A stretch of DNA of 64,000 nucleotides from Polaromonas sp. 39-63-25 (GCF_002278925.1 NZ_NCJH01000009.1:1-64000); one strand, 5' to 3'; numbered from the stretch's first letter, positions 51,083 through 59,566 are shown. Notes: generated from the sequence alone by a model not told the origin. Translations and numbers: made by a program.

Positions 51083-51122
51083 CTCAATAAAGTCGGGCGT
51101 AATAAGCTATAAATTCAATAGC
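51064..51122 (-). repeat. Interspersed repeat family R, copy 5 (end of AraC-type gene)
   Basis: Minus-strand blocks are GCTATTGAATTTATAGCT, TTACGCC, GAGCTAGAGGC and TTTTTGTTC. It is antisense to the AraC-type gene and supplies its last residues (NKNSL) and the TAG stop. Confidence 0.75.
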
Positions 51123-51254
51123 AAACTGACCCTGAGCCGGCCGCGTGCCATGCCCTTGACATGCATCAAGTCAGTGCCGCAGCCAAGGCGTAGCCTGAGC
51201 CTTTTCCCCGCCAACACAACACACAGCACCCCACAACACAAGAGGCAGGACACC

Positions 51255-51935
51255 ATGGATTTGCTCGACTGGGCACGCGGCCCCCTGCTCGCGGTCGCGA
51301 TTGCCGTTTTTGGGGTTGGCGTGGCATGGCGGCTTTTTTCGCTGTGGCGCCTGCCAGCGCCCGCAAGCCGCCCGGCACCGGCGCGCCAGGCCTTCGGCAC
51401 CACCGACGCCCTCAAGGCCAGCCTTTTTCGCATGGCGCCACACCGCGGCTTTCATCCCAGCGCCACGCTGGTGACGATCAACCCCTATGTCTTTCACATC
51501 GGCCTGGCCCTGGTCTTCTTCGGTTATGCGCCGCACATTGCCTTCATCCGCCGCCTGACCGGCCTGGGCTGGCCGGCCCTGCCCGACATGGTGATGTACG
51601 TCGCCGCGGCGGCCACCATCGTGTCTCTGTTGCTGGCATTGCTGTTCCGGCTCACCGATCCGGTGCTCAAAAAAATATCCCGTGCCGACGACATGCTGAC
51701 CTGGGCGCTGACCATGCTGCCCCTGATGACCGGCATGGCCGTTGTGGGTGAGCCCTCATCGGCGCTGCTGGCCCACGCCAGCCCGCTGTACCGCGGCCCG
51801 CTGGCCGTGCACTTGCTGAGCCTGGAGCTGCTGCTGGTGTGGTTTCCCTTCGGCAAACTGATGCACGCCTTTCTGGTGCTGCCCAACCGCATGCAGCTGG
51901 CCCGCTTTCTCGGACGCCGTGGAGTACGCACATGA
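51255..51935 (+). CDS. NarI-like membrane cytochrome subunit
   Basis: This is a 226-residue protein starting at the ATG at 51255, with AGGCAGGA upstream. About five transmembrane helices are predicted. Histidines in the membrane region (YVFHIGLALVFFGYAPHIAF, LAVHLLSLELLLVWFPFGKLMHAF) are likely heme b ligands, as in NarI or DsrM. The stop overlaps the next gene by 4 bp, and together they should move electrons between quinones and a cytoplasmic Fe-S protein. Confidence 0.85.
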   Translation: MDLLDWARGPLLAVAIAVFGVGVAWRLFSLWRLPAPASRPAPARQAFGTTDALKASLFRMAPHRGFHPSATLVTINPYVFHIGLALVFFGYAPHIAFIRRLTGLGWPALPDMVMYVAAAATIVSLLLALLFRLTDPVLKKISRADDMLTWALTMLPLMTGMAVVGEPSSALLAHASPLYRGPLAVHLLSLELLLVWFPFGKLMHAFLVLPNRMQLARFLGRRGVRT

Positions 51936-53275
51936 TCGACATGGCCGTTTTCAAACAATTCCAGGAGGCGATCCGCCACCTGGGCGAGATGGCGCAGCCG
52001 GAACCCCTCACCGACGCCGCCCGGCTGTCACGGGCCAAGGCCGTTATGCACCGCAAGACCGACCGCGCGCTGGCCATGGACCTGGAGTCCTGCGTCAACT
52101 GCGGTTACTGCTCCGAGGCCTGCCACTTCTACCAGAGCACCCAGGACCCGAAGTACACGCCGACCCGCAAGCTCGACCTGCTGCGGCGCGTGCACATGCG
52201 CGAGACCTCGGCGTTTGCGCCCCTGCACCGCCTGTTCAAGCCCGACATCACGGTCGCCGACCTGCAGGAGTGGCAGGAGCTGGTGTACGACTCGTGCACC
52301 GAATGCGGCCGCTGCAGCATGGTCTGCCCCATGGGCATCAACATCGCGCGCGGCGTCAACGTCATGCGCGAAGCGCTGTCCGAAGCCGGCCTGGTGCCGC
52401 TGGAACTGATGGCGGTGGCGCAGGAGCAGGCCGGGCGCGGCACGGTGTTCGGCGTCGGCCCCGCCGAGTTGCTCAAGACAGTAGAGGCCCTGCGTGCGCA
52501 AGGCATCGCCATTCCCCTGGACGAACCCGCCGCCGATGTGATGCTGGTCACCACGGTCATCGACGTGCTGCTGTACCAGGACGCGCTGGCGGCCACGGCG
52601 CGCATTCTCAACCACCTGGGCCTGCGCTGGACGCTGCGCAGCGCCGGATTCGAAGCGGCCAACTTCGGCCTGCTGTCGGGCAACGAAGCCCTGCAGAAGG
52701 CCGCCAGCCAGCGCCTGATCGACGAGGCACTGGCCATAGGCGCGCACACCATCATCCTGCCCGAGTGCGGCCACGCCTACCCGGCCCTGCGCTGGGAAGC
52801 CCGGCTGCCCGGCGGCGAGCCGCTGCCCTTCGAGGTGCTGGCCGCCTCGGAATTCGTCGGCCGTGAAATCGCGAGCGGACGACTGGAGGTGCGCTCAGGC
52901 GACACCCGGCAGGTCGTCACCTACCACGACGCCTGCAAACTGGCACGGCACGGCGGCGTGATCGACGAGCCGCGCGCGGCGATAGCGGCCCTGGGGGTCG
53001 AATTCCGGGAGACCTCCCCCACGGCAGAACTCAACTGGTGCTGCGGCGGCGGTGCCGGCACCTTCCTGATCAACCGTGCCGAGCCGCTGCGGCACAAGGC
53101 CTGGGAGATCAAGCGCCAGCAGATCGACGCCACCGGCGCCGACGCAGTGGTGGTGTCCTGCGCGAGCTGCCGCCTCAACTTCATGGCCGGTGCGGAAACC
53201 GACCAGTGGTCCACACGCATCGTCAGCCTGGTCGAACTGGTGGCCGACCACCTGCCCGGGGCTCACGCGCGCTGA
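51932..53275 (+). CDS. HdrD/DsrK-like Fe-S protein
   Basis: This is a 447-residue protein. Two 4Fe-4S motifs lie near residues 53-64 (CVNCGYCSEACH) and 119-130 (CTECGRCSMVCP). Two CCG-type domains follow (CGHAYPALRW; YHDACKLARHGG then NWCCGGGAGTFL and SCASCRLNFM). CCG domains bind the special 4Fe-4S cluster of heterodisulfide reductases. The gene is coupled to the NarI-like gene, giving a DsrMK/HdrED-like two-protein module. The physiological substrate is unknown. Confidence 0.88.
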   Translation: MIDMAVFKQFQEAIRHLGEMAQPEPLTDAARLSRAKAVMHRKTDRALAMDLESCVNCGYCSEACHFYQSTQDPKYTPTRKLDLLRRVHMRETSAFAPLHRLFKPDITVADLQEWQELVYDSCTECGRCSMVCPMGINIARGVNVMREALSEAGLVPLELMAVAQEQAGRGTVFGVGPAELLKTVEALRAQGIAIPLDEPAADVMLVTTVIDVLLYQDALAATARILNHLGLRWTLRSAGFEAANFGLLSGNEALQKAASQRLIDEALAIGAHTIILPECGHAYPALRWEARLPGGEPLPFEVLAASEFVGREIASGRLEVRSGDTRQVVTYHDACKLARHGGVIDEPRAAIAALGVEFRETSPTAELNWCCGGGAGTFLINRAEPLRHKAWEIKRQQIDATGADAVVVSCASCRLNFMAGAETDQWSTRIVSLVELVADHLPGAHAR

Positions 53276-53295
53276 GCGGCCAGCGGGCCATTGGG

Positions 53296-53355
53296 GAACA
53301 AAGCAGGCTTTCGCCCAACACCGGCGGGCGTTGGCTGCTATCAAAACAGGATCGC
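53296..53355 (-). repeat. Interspersed repeat family R, copy 6
   Basis: Minus-strand blocks are TTTTGATAGCAGCC, AACGCCC, TTGGGCGAAAGCC and TGCTTTGTTC. It is a more diverged copy lying between the HdrD-like gene and the CAP gene, opposite to both. Confidence 0.55.
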
Positions 53356-53414
53356 ACCAGCGCTGAAGCCCCCCTGCAGCGCACCGGGCAACGGTAAACC
53401 GCTACCATGGGCGA

Positions 53415-54299
53415 ATGAACTCTGCCCGCACCCTGGTGAAAACACGTGAAACATGGCGTAAGGCCGCAAGGGGTCTGGCGCTAGTCCTGCTGGCCGCCAC
53501 CGGGCAGGCGCATGCAGACAGCGCCAGTCAACCGGGCCTGCTGCGCGACATCAACGCGGTGCGACAGCAAGGCTGCGAAGGGCAGCCCGGCAAGGCAGCC
53601 CCCTTGCGCGAGAACGCAGCCCTGTCGGCCGCCGCCACCCGCCTGTCCAGCGGTGACAGGCTGGACGAAGCACTGAAAACCGCCGGTTACCGCGCGGTGA
53701 GCGGGGCGCAGATCATCCTGCGCGGCGCGGGCGCCACCCTGCTGACGCGGGCCAGCCTGGGCACGTCATGCAGCGTGCTCACCCAGGCCGATTTGACCGA
53801 GGCCGGCTTTCACCAGTATGCCGCCCAGACCTGGATCGTTGTGGCCGCGCCCTTCTCACCCCCCGACGCTGCGCAGGCCGCTGACGTGGAGTCGCGTGTA
53901 CTGGCCCTGGTCAACGAAGCCCGCGCCAAGCCACGCCGCTGCGGCACCGAGTCTTTCGCCGCGGCGCGCCCGGTGCATCTCAGCCCCAGACTGCAGGCCG
54001 TCGCCGCCGCCCACGCCGCCGACATGGCCCACCACAACTACTTCGACCACGCCGGCCGCGATGGCAACCATGTGGAAGAACGCGCCAGCAGCGGCGGCTA
54101 CCGCTGGCGCCACATCGGCGAAAACATCGCCGCCGGCCACACCCAGGCCGAAGCCGCCATGCAGGACTGGCTGGGCAGCCCCGAGCACTGCGCCAACGTG
54201 ATGTCGCCGGCCTACACCGAGATGGGCAGCGCCTTTGCGGTGAACAACAGCAGCAGCGCGGGCATCTACTGGGTGAAGGTGTTCGGGACCACGAAGTAA
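53415..54299 (+). CDS. CAP/SCP-domain secreted protein, tandem CAP-like halves
   Basis: This is a 294-residue protein with a signal peptide ending near GQAHADS. The C-terminal half (about 155-294) is a clear CAP domain: VLALVNEARAKPRRCG, AAAHAADMAHHNYFDH, HIGENIAAGHTQAEAAMQDWLGSPEHCANVMSPAYTEMG. Residues 42-150 look like a decayed CAP unit (LLRDINAVRQQGCEG, LSAAATRLSSGDRLDEALKTAGY) without the His/Glu residues. It is probably exported; function unknown. Confidence 0.86.
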   Translation: MNSARTLVKTRETWRKAARGLALVLLAATGQAHADSASQPGLLRDINAVRQQGCEGQPGKAAPLRENAALSAAATRLSSGDRLDEALKTAGYRAVSGAQIILRGAGATLLTRASLGTSCSVLTQADLTEAGFHQYAAQTWIVVAAPFSPPDAAQAADVESRVLALVNEARAKPRRCGTESFAAARPVHLSPRLQAVAAAHAADMAHHNYFDHAGRDGNHVEERASSGGYRWRHIGENIAAGHTQAEAAMQDWLGSPEHCANVMSPAYTEMGSAFAVNNSSSAGIYWVKVFGTTK

Positions 54300-54332
54300 G
54301 GCGCGGCTTGCCACGGGCGGCGGCCCTTCGGT

Positions 54333-54398
54333 GATATGCAAAAATCGTCCTGAGCCCTTATCCGGCAAGCGCCGGCAGCGATCAAAAGAAGAGCTGAT
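54333..54398 (-). repeat. Interspersed repeat family R, copy 7
   Basis: Minus-strand blocks are ATCAGCTCTTCTTTTGATCG, CTGCCGGCGCTTG, ATAAGGGCTCAGG and ATTTTTGCATATC. It starts 2 bp after the DUF2784 gene stop and runs in the gene's direction, the same placement as copy 1. Confidence 0.75.
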
Positions 54399-54399
54399 A

Positions 54400-54816
54400 C
54401 TACTTGTGTCGGCGGCTTTCCGGTGGAAAGCGAACCCACGCCGCCACCACCAGCAGACCGAACAGCGAGTAGCCGACGGCAAACACCCACCACGGTGCTT
54501 CGTAATACAGGACGCGCTGCAACCAGTGTTCGATAAAACCGCCGCCATAGCCGGTCACACCGGCCATACCGGTCCGCTCACGCAGCCACATCTCCAGCGT
54601 GGTCAGCGGGCACAACATGCCCAGCCAGGTTTCGGCCACCACGACCACGATCGCCATCAGGTGCGCCAGCCGGAACCAGAGGGTATTGACCCAGCGCCAG
54701 CCCCGCAGGTTGCCGGCCAGCACCAGCACCAGGCCACCCACCACAAAGGCCACGACGGCGACATGCAGCGTGAGCACGATGTCGGCGAGCAAGGCGTAGG
54801 AAATCCCGGTGCGCAT
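54400..54816 (-). CDS. DUF2784 membrane protein
   Basis: This 138-residue protein starts at the ATG at 54816 and has four hydrophobic segments. The family pattern is DIVLTLHVAVVAFVVGGLVLVL, FRLAHLMAIVVVVAETWLGMLCPLTTLEMWLR and a final helix with WWVFAVGYSLFGLLVVAAW. No function is assigned to the family. It lies 16 bp downstream of the thioesterase gene on the same strand. Confidence 0.85.
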   Translation of the reverse strand: MRTGISYALLADIVLTLHVAVVAFVVGGLVLVLAGNLRGWRWVNTLWFRLAHLMAIVVVVAETWLGMLCPLTTLEMWLRERTGMAGVTGYGGGFIEHWLQRVLYYEAPWWVFAVGYSLFGLLVVAAWVRFPPESRRHK

Positions 54817-54832
54817 GGGGCAACTCAACAGC

Positions 54833-55288
54833 TCAGGCCGGCTGATCCATCCCCAGCGCCACAAACTCGCCTTCGAGGCGCCCCGCCACCTCGCCCGCAA
54901 AATGCAGCAGCGACACCACCGTGATGCGCGCCTTGCCCTTGCGCCGGAACATGCGCAGGAACTGCTGCCAGGCCTCAGCGTCCGGCGCTGTAGCCGTCGC
55001 GGTGAAAGTGCCCGCTATCGGTTGCTCGTAGGACATGGTGTTGCGCTGGATCACCAGCCGGCTGGCCAGGCCCTCGGCGCTCATTCGCGTGTGCAGCAGC
55101 GACCACGCGGCCAGGATGGCGACGGCCGACGCACTGCCGCCGAACACGGTGTCGCGGTGGTTGATGTTGGGCGCCAGCGGCGCGCTGAGCACCACCGCTT
55201 CCGGTGCGGCCTGCACCACGCTGACCTGCATGGCCCGGGACAGCGGGATGTGCGCATGCAGATAGGTTTCAAGTTCGGCGGGGGACAT
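54833..55288 (-). CDS. YiiD_C-type putative thioesterase (hotdog fold)
   Basis: This 151-residue protein has the hotdog core pattern APLAPNINHRDTVFGGSASAVAILAAWSLLH and TMSYEQPIAGTFTATA of the YiiD C-terminal thioesterase group. The acyl-CoA substrate is unknown. The frameshifted tail of modC runs through its 5' part in another frame. The hotdog protein clearly uses this frame. Confidence 0.85.
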   Translation of the reverse strand: MSPAELETYLHAHIPLSRAMQVSVVQAAPEAVVLSAPLAPNINHRDTVFGGSASAVAILAAWSLLHTRMSAEGLASRLVIQRNTMSYEQPIAGTFTATATAPDAEAWQQFLRMFRRKGKARITVVSLLHFAGEVAGRLEGEFVALGMDQPA

Positions 55289-56451
55289 GGCGTCCTTTCA
55301 GGTGTCTGCCAGAAGCGAAGCGTAGCAGTCCGGGGCCAGCCTCGCCCCGTGATTTCGCTTACCCGGCGTTGCGCACCGGCATCACATGCACCAGCGCCAT
55401 GTCGAGGCGCACACAGGTACGCTGTCCGGGTGCCAGGGGCGCCGCTTGCGGCCCGGACAAGGTGAGCCGCAGCGACGCGCCGGGGGCCGGCTCCAGCAGC
55501 AGCGTCACCAGGGTGATTTCCCCCAGATGGCGCAGCTCCCCAGCTCACGGCCTGGCCCGGCGCCAGGCGGCCCTTGTCGCGCACCCGCAGCACGGTGCTA
55601 CGCCCTTCATCCGTAGCGCCGCCCGGCATGCCGTCGGTCCAGCGCAGCAGGCCCCAGCCCCCCTCGCCCGATGTTTGGCCCGATGTTTCGTCCGGCCCCA
55701 GCCACACGCCATGAAAGCGGTTCTGGATACCCACCAGGTCGGCCACCCGGGCGTTGCGCGGCGCGCGGTGGATGCTGGCCGGCGCGCCCTGCTGCAGCAC
55801 GCGCCCGGCGTCAATCACCACCAGCTGGTCGCACAGCAGGCGCGCCTCGTTGAGATCGTGCGTGACCAGCACGATGGGAATGTCCAGCTCGCGCCGCAGT
55901 TCGGCCAGCAAGGCATACAGGCCGTGGCGGCTCATCTGGTCAACCGCGGAAAAAGGTTCGTCCAGCAGCAGCAGCGCCGGCTCGCGCGCCAGCGCCCGCG
56001 CCACCGCCACACGCTGCTGCTCGCCGCCCGACAGGTGCGTGGGCCGGCGCGCCTGCTGGCCGGGCGTCAGGCGCACATGGTCGAGCCAGCGCCGCGCACG
56101 CTCGCGGCGCTGTTCGCGCGGCAGGTGCATCAGCGCCAGCGCCACGTTGTCCAGGGCGCTCAGGTGCGGCATCAGCGCGTAGTTCTGGAACACCAGGCCG
56201 ACATGGCGTTTTTGCGGCGGCACAAACACGCCGCTGGCCGTGTCGCACCAGACCTGCTCACCCACCAGCACACGCCCGTGCGCCGGACGCATGAGCCCGG
56301 CCATGATGCGCAGCATCGATGTTTTTCCGGCACCCGACGGCCCCACCAGGGCCAGCATCTCGCCCGGCGCGCAGCGAAACTGCGCCGACAGGGCCATGGG
56401 CTGGGCCTGCTCCACCTCGACCACCAGCGCCCTGCTTGCCGGTGCACTCAT
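55081..56451 (-). CDS. modC: Molybdate ABC transporter ATPase, frameshifted C-terminus
   Basis: Residues 1-230 are an intact ATPase: Walker A VGPSGAGKTS, Q-loop FQNYALMPH, signature LSGGEQQR, Walker B LLLLDEPFSAVD and H-loop VTHDLNEA. The TOBE/Mop-like C-terminal domain follows from about 260. Near residue 304 the sequence leaves its frame. Removing one G from a GGGG run (55538-55541) restores GEITLVTLLLEP and a natural end at 55359 (DMALVHVMPVRNAG, about 363 residues). As given, the frame runs on meaninglessly to 55081. It overlaps modB by 4 bp. The ATPase part should work; TOBE-mediated binding may not. Confidence 0.85.
   Translation of the reverse strand: MSAPASRALVVEVEQAQPMALSAQFRCAPGEMLALVGPSGAGKTSMLRIMAGLMRPAHGRVLVGEQVWCDTASGVFVPPQKRHVGLVFQNYALMPHLSALDNVALALMHLPREQRRERARRWLDHVRLTPGQQARRPTHLSGGEQQRVAVARALAREPALLLLDEPFSAVDQMSRHGLYALLAELRRELDIPIVLVTHDLNEARLLCDQLVVIDAGRVLQQGAPASIHRAPRNARVADLVGIQNRFHGVWLGPDETSGQTSGEGGWGLLRWTDGMPGGATDEGRSTVLRVRDKGRLAPGQAVSWGAAPSGGNHPGDAAAGAGPRRVAAAHLVRAASGAPGTRTAYLCAPRHGAGACDAGAQRRVSEITGRGWPRTATLRFWQTPERTPCPPPNLKPICMRTSRCPGPCRSAWCRPHRKRWCSARRWRPTSTTATPCSAAVRRPSPSWPRGRCCTRE
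55538..55541 (-). other. Frameshift site in modC
   Basis: A four-base C run (G run on the coding strand) follows the codons for AVSW. Reading it as three bases gives a coherent TOBE-domain continuation; reading four gives unrelated sequence. This is either a real mutation or a sequencing error. Confidence 0.75.
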
Positions 56452-57113
56452 GGACGACGCACCAGCCGGGCCGACGCAACAAAGGAAAAACCGACCGCCA
56501 GCAACGACAGCAGCAGCAAGGCCAGCGACATCTGGTTGGCAGCCGCCAGGTTGAAACCCTGCACCTGGTCGTAGATGGCAATGGCAATGGTGCGGGTTTC
56601 ACCCGGAATGCTGCCGCCCACCATCAGCACCACGCCGAACTCGCCCAGCGTGTGCACAAAGGTCAGCACCATGGCCGACAACACGCCGGGCCAGACCAGC
56701 GGCAGTTCCACCAGGCGAAAGGTCTGCCAGCCACCCAGTCCGCTGACGGCGGCGGCTTCGGCCAGGTTGCGGGGCACGGCCTCGAAGGCGCGCTGCACCG
56801 GCTGCACCATGAAGGGAATGTTGAACACGAGCGAGGCGATCAGCAGGCCCAGGAAGTTGAAGGTCAGCTCGACGCCGAACCACTGCCGCGCCCACTGCCC
56901 GATGGGCGAGCCGCCGCCCAGCGACACCAGCAGGTAATAACCGAGCACGGTGGGCGGCAGCACCAGCGGCAAGACCACCACGGCCTCGACCCAGGCCTTG
57001 CCGCGAAAGCCGGTGTAGGCCAGCCAGCGCCCGGTCAGCACACCGACGGGCAGCAGGATCACCAGTGTGACGGCGGCCAGCTTGAGCGAGAGAAAAAGCG
57101 CGGACCAGTCCAT
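56448..57113 (-). CDS. modB: Molybdate ABC transporter permease
   Basis: This is a 221-residue permease with five to six helices. It has the NarI-length ModB pattern (LSLKLAAVTLVILLPVGVLTGRWLAY, VVLPLVLPPTVLGYYLL) and the ATPase-coupling loop EAAAVSGLGGWQTFRLVELPLVWPG. It is 6 bp from modA and overlaps modC by 4 bp. Confidence 0.94.
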   Translation of the reverse strand: MDWSALFLSLKLAAVTLVILLPVGVLTGRWLAYTGFRGKAWVEAVVVLPLVLPPTVLGYYLLVSLGGGSPIGQWARQWFGVELTFNFLGLLIASLVFNIPFMVQPVQRAFEAVPRNLAEAAAVSGLGGWQTFRLVELPLVWPGVLSAMVLTFVHTLGEFGVVLMVGGSIPGETRTIAIAIYDQVQGFNLAAANQMSLALLLLSLLAVGFSFVASARLVRRP

Positions 57114-57119
57114 GGCGGC

Positions 57120-57896
57120 TTAGGGCATCACGAAGCCGTAGCGGCCCATCACCGCCTGCGCGGCCGGCGTGCCGATGAAGTCGTAAAACGCCTGGGCAGC
57201 CGGCTCGGCATTTTTCAGCAGCACCATGCGCTGGCGCAGCGGCTGGTGCCAGCTGTCGGGAATCAGCGCAAACGTGCCCAGCCTGCCCACGCTGGGCGCC
57301 AGCGCCAGCGACTGCGCGATGATGCCGCCCTGGGCGCCCCCCGAGGTGGCAAACTGCGCGGCCTGGGAGATGTTTTCACCGAGCACCAGCCGCGGCTGCA
57401 GCTGGCTCCACAGGCCGGCATGTTGCAGCGCCTCCCTGGCCCGGGCGCCATAAGGGGCGTGATCGGGGTTGGCGATGGCGAACTTCTGCAGCCGCCCGTC
57501 CTTCAGCGCCGCCGCCAGGTCCTTCAGTTCGCTGTCGGCTTTCAGGACCGAACCATGCGGCACCAGGATGCCGATGCGGCCCAGCGCATACAGCCTGCCG
57601 CGGTCGCGCGTCCTGCCGGCGTCCGCCAGTTTGAACACAAAGTCCTCGTCGGCCGAGAGAAACATCTGGAATGGCGCGCCCTGCAGGAGCTGCGAATAGA
57701 AGTTGCCCGACGAGCCGAACACCAGGCGGATCTTCTTCCCTTTTTCCTTCTCGAACAAAGCGGCCACTTCCTCCAGCGCGAACTTCAGGTCCGACGCCGC
57801 AACCACCACCGGCTGCGCCTGCGCGCGGCCCGGCAGGCCGCCCAGGCCCATGGCGGCACAAAGCCACAGGGTCGTGATGAACGCTTTCAACAACAT
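57120..57896 (-). CDS. modA: Periplasmic molybdate-binding protein
   Basis: This is a 258-residue receptor with a signal peptide ending near GRAQAQP. The ModA pattern is clear: VVVAASDLKFALEEVAALFEKEKG, VFGSSGNFYSQLLQGAPFQMFLSAD and GENISQAAQFATSGGAQGG. Tungstate or other oxyanions are possible ligands. It is 63 bp downstream of the aldehyde dehydrogenase gene on the same strand, so read-through is possible. No ModE box was evident in that short gap. Confidence 0.94.
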   Translation of the reverse strand: MLLKAFITTLWLCAAMGLGGLPGRAQAQPVVVAASDLKFALEEVAALFEKEKGKKIRLVFGSSGNFYSQLLQGAPFQMFLSADEDFVFKLADAGRTRDRGRLYALGRIGILVPHGSVLKADSELKDLAAALKDGRLQKFAIANPDHAPYGARAREALQHAGLWSQLQPRLVLGENISQAAQFATSGGAQGGIIAQSLALAPSVGRLGTFALIPDSWHQPLRQRMVLLKNAEPAAQAFYDFIGTPAAQAVMGRYGFVMP

Positions 57897-57959
57897 CGTT
57901 TCATTATCCCTTCCCTGCCTGCCGGAAAAGACCGCTGCGGGAACGACCGTCTGACTGCC

Positions 57960-59396
57960 TTACAACCAGCGTTTGAGCAGCCCCATGATCTGGTCGAACC
58001 GTTTGCCATACGGCGGGTAAAACAGGTCGCCGCGCGCCCACTTCGACGACACCAACACCGGTTTTTGCTGCGTGAAACGCAGGAAGCCGGTTTCACCGTG
58101 GTAGGCGCCCCAGCCGCTGTCGCCAACGCCGCCAAAGGGCAGGTTGTCGTGGGCAATGTGCATCAGTGTGTCGTTGACCGTCACGCCGCCGCTCACGGTG
58201 CGCGCCAGCACCGCGTCACGCGAGGCGGTGTCGGTGCCGAACCAGTAAAGGGCCAGCGGACGCGGCCGGTCGTTGATGTAGCCGATGGCTTCGTCCAGCG
58301 TGGCATACGGCAGCACCGGCAGCACCGGGCCGAAAATTTCCTCGTCCATCAGCTTCATGGCCGGTGTGGTGCCGAACACCAGCACCGGCGCCATCTGCCT
58401 GGCAGTGGCGGGCGCAGCGCCACCCGGGTTCACCACCTGCAGCCGCGCGCCCTCGCCTTCGGCCTGGGCCAGCAACGCCTGCAGGCGCTCGTGGTGGCGC
58501 GGGCTGATGATGGCTGCGTAGTCGGGGTTGCCGGCAATGGTGGGAAACAGCCTGGCCACGGCGCGAGCAAAGGCTTCGCCAAACGCGGCCTCCCTGCCCT
58601 GCGGCACCAGCACGTAGTCGGGCGCAATGCAGGTCTGGCCGGCGTTGAGCAACTTGCCGTGCGCGATCTTCAGGGCCACGCTGTCGAGGTCGCTGGACGC
58701 GTCGACGATACACGGCGACTTGCCGCCCAGCTCCAGCGTGGTGGGGGTCAGGTTGGCGGCGGCGGCCTCGGCCACCTTGCGCCCGGTGGCGGTGGAGCCG
58801 GTGAACACCAGGTGGTCAAAAGGCAGGTGGGTGAAGGCCGCCGCCAGCGCGGCGTCGCCCTCGACCACGCAGAACTCGTCGGCCGCAAACGCCTGGCCGA
58901 TCAGCTCGCCCACTAGCGCCGAGGTGCGCGGCGTCAGCTCGCTCGGCTTGAGCATGACGCGGTTGCCCGCCGCCAGGGCCGTGATGGCCGGCGCCAGCGC
59001 CAGCTGCACCGGGTAGTTCCAGGGCGAGATCACCCCGACCACGCCCAGCGGCTGGCGCTGCAGATAGGCGCTCGAGGGCTGCAGGTAGATCGGCGTGGAC
59101 ACCTTCACCGGCCGGACCCACTTCGGCAGATGTTTCAGCGTGTGCGACAGCAAGGTGCGCAGCACAAACATATCGGCAATTTCGGTCAGCTGCGGCGAAC
59201 GCACGCCAAAATCGGCCTGCACGGCCAGCGCCAGCGCCGGGCCGTGTTCATCGAGCAGGCGGCGCATGCGCTGCAGCCTGTCCCGGCGCAGGGCCAGCGG
59301 CACGTCCACCTGGGCGCGGCTGGCGCGGTGCTGGGCATCAAACAGGGAACGAAGGGAAAGTTCGGTGACTGCGGCGGGGGTGGTGGTGGCGTTCAT
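57960..59396 (-). CDS. Coniferyl-aldehyde-dehydrogenase-like aldehyde dehydrogenase
   Basis: This is a 478-residue ALDH starting at the ATG at 59396. Motifs are VISPWNYPVQLALAPAITALAAGNRVMLKPSELTP, FTGSTATGRKV, catalytic Glu in LELGGKSPCIV and catalytic Cys in NAGQTCIAPDYVL. The short N-terminus and the PFGGVGDSGWGAYHGETGF ending match the class 3-like CalB group, which oxidises aromatic or aliphatic aldehydes. It is divergent from the amidase across a pair of palindromic repeats. Confidence 0.92.
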   Translation of the reverse strand: MNATTTPAAVTELSLRSLFDAQHRASRAQVDVPLALRRDRLQRMRRLLDEHGPALALAVQADFGVRSPQLTEIADMFVLRTLLSHTLKHLPKWVRPVKVSTPIYLQPSSAYLQRQPLGVVGVISPWNYPVQLALAPAITALAAGNRVMLKPSELTPRTSALVGELIGQAFAADEFCVVEGDAALAAAFTHLPFDHLVFTGSTATGRKVAEAAAANLTPTTLELGGKSPCIVDASSDLDSVALKIAHGKLLNAGQTCIAPDYVLVPQGREAAFGEAFARAVARLFPTIAGNPDYAAIISPRHHERLQALLAQAEGEGARLQVVNPGGAAPATARQMAPVLVFGTTPAMKLMDEEIFGPVLPVLPYATLDEAIGYINDRPRPLALYWFGTDTASRDAVLARTVSGGVTVNDTLMHIAHDNLPFGGVGDSGWGAYHGETGFLRFTQQKPVLVSSKWARGDLFYPPYGKRFDQIMGLLKRWL

Positions 59397-59453
59397 CCGG
59401 CGATGATAGGCCGCAATAGGCTTTCCGGGGCTGCCATGCAGCGCGCTTTTCCT

Positions 59454-59566
59454 GCCCCCTCGCCCTCCGGGAGAGGGTTGGGGTGAGGGCCAGCAAGCCA
59501 CAACCCACGATACCTCCCTGCACAGACCGCCATCCCTCACCCCCGCCCTCTCCCAGAGGGAGAGGG
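59454..59566. repeat. Palindromic repeat family P, copies 2 and 3 in inverted orientation
   Basis: Copy 2 (59454-59489, minus orientation) and copy 3 (59534-59566, plus orientation) share CCCTCACCC, CCTCTCCC and GGGAGAGGG-type blocks with 35959-35993. They face each other across 44 bp. They occupy the place where the amidase gene's promoter and first codons should be. Confidence 0.75.

Noticed and set aside
55081-55358. C-terminal tail of the modC frame as genuine protein
   Set aside because: The tail has no similarity to TOBE domains, while the alternate frame gives a coherent ModC ending at 55359. It also overlaps the thioesterase gene.
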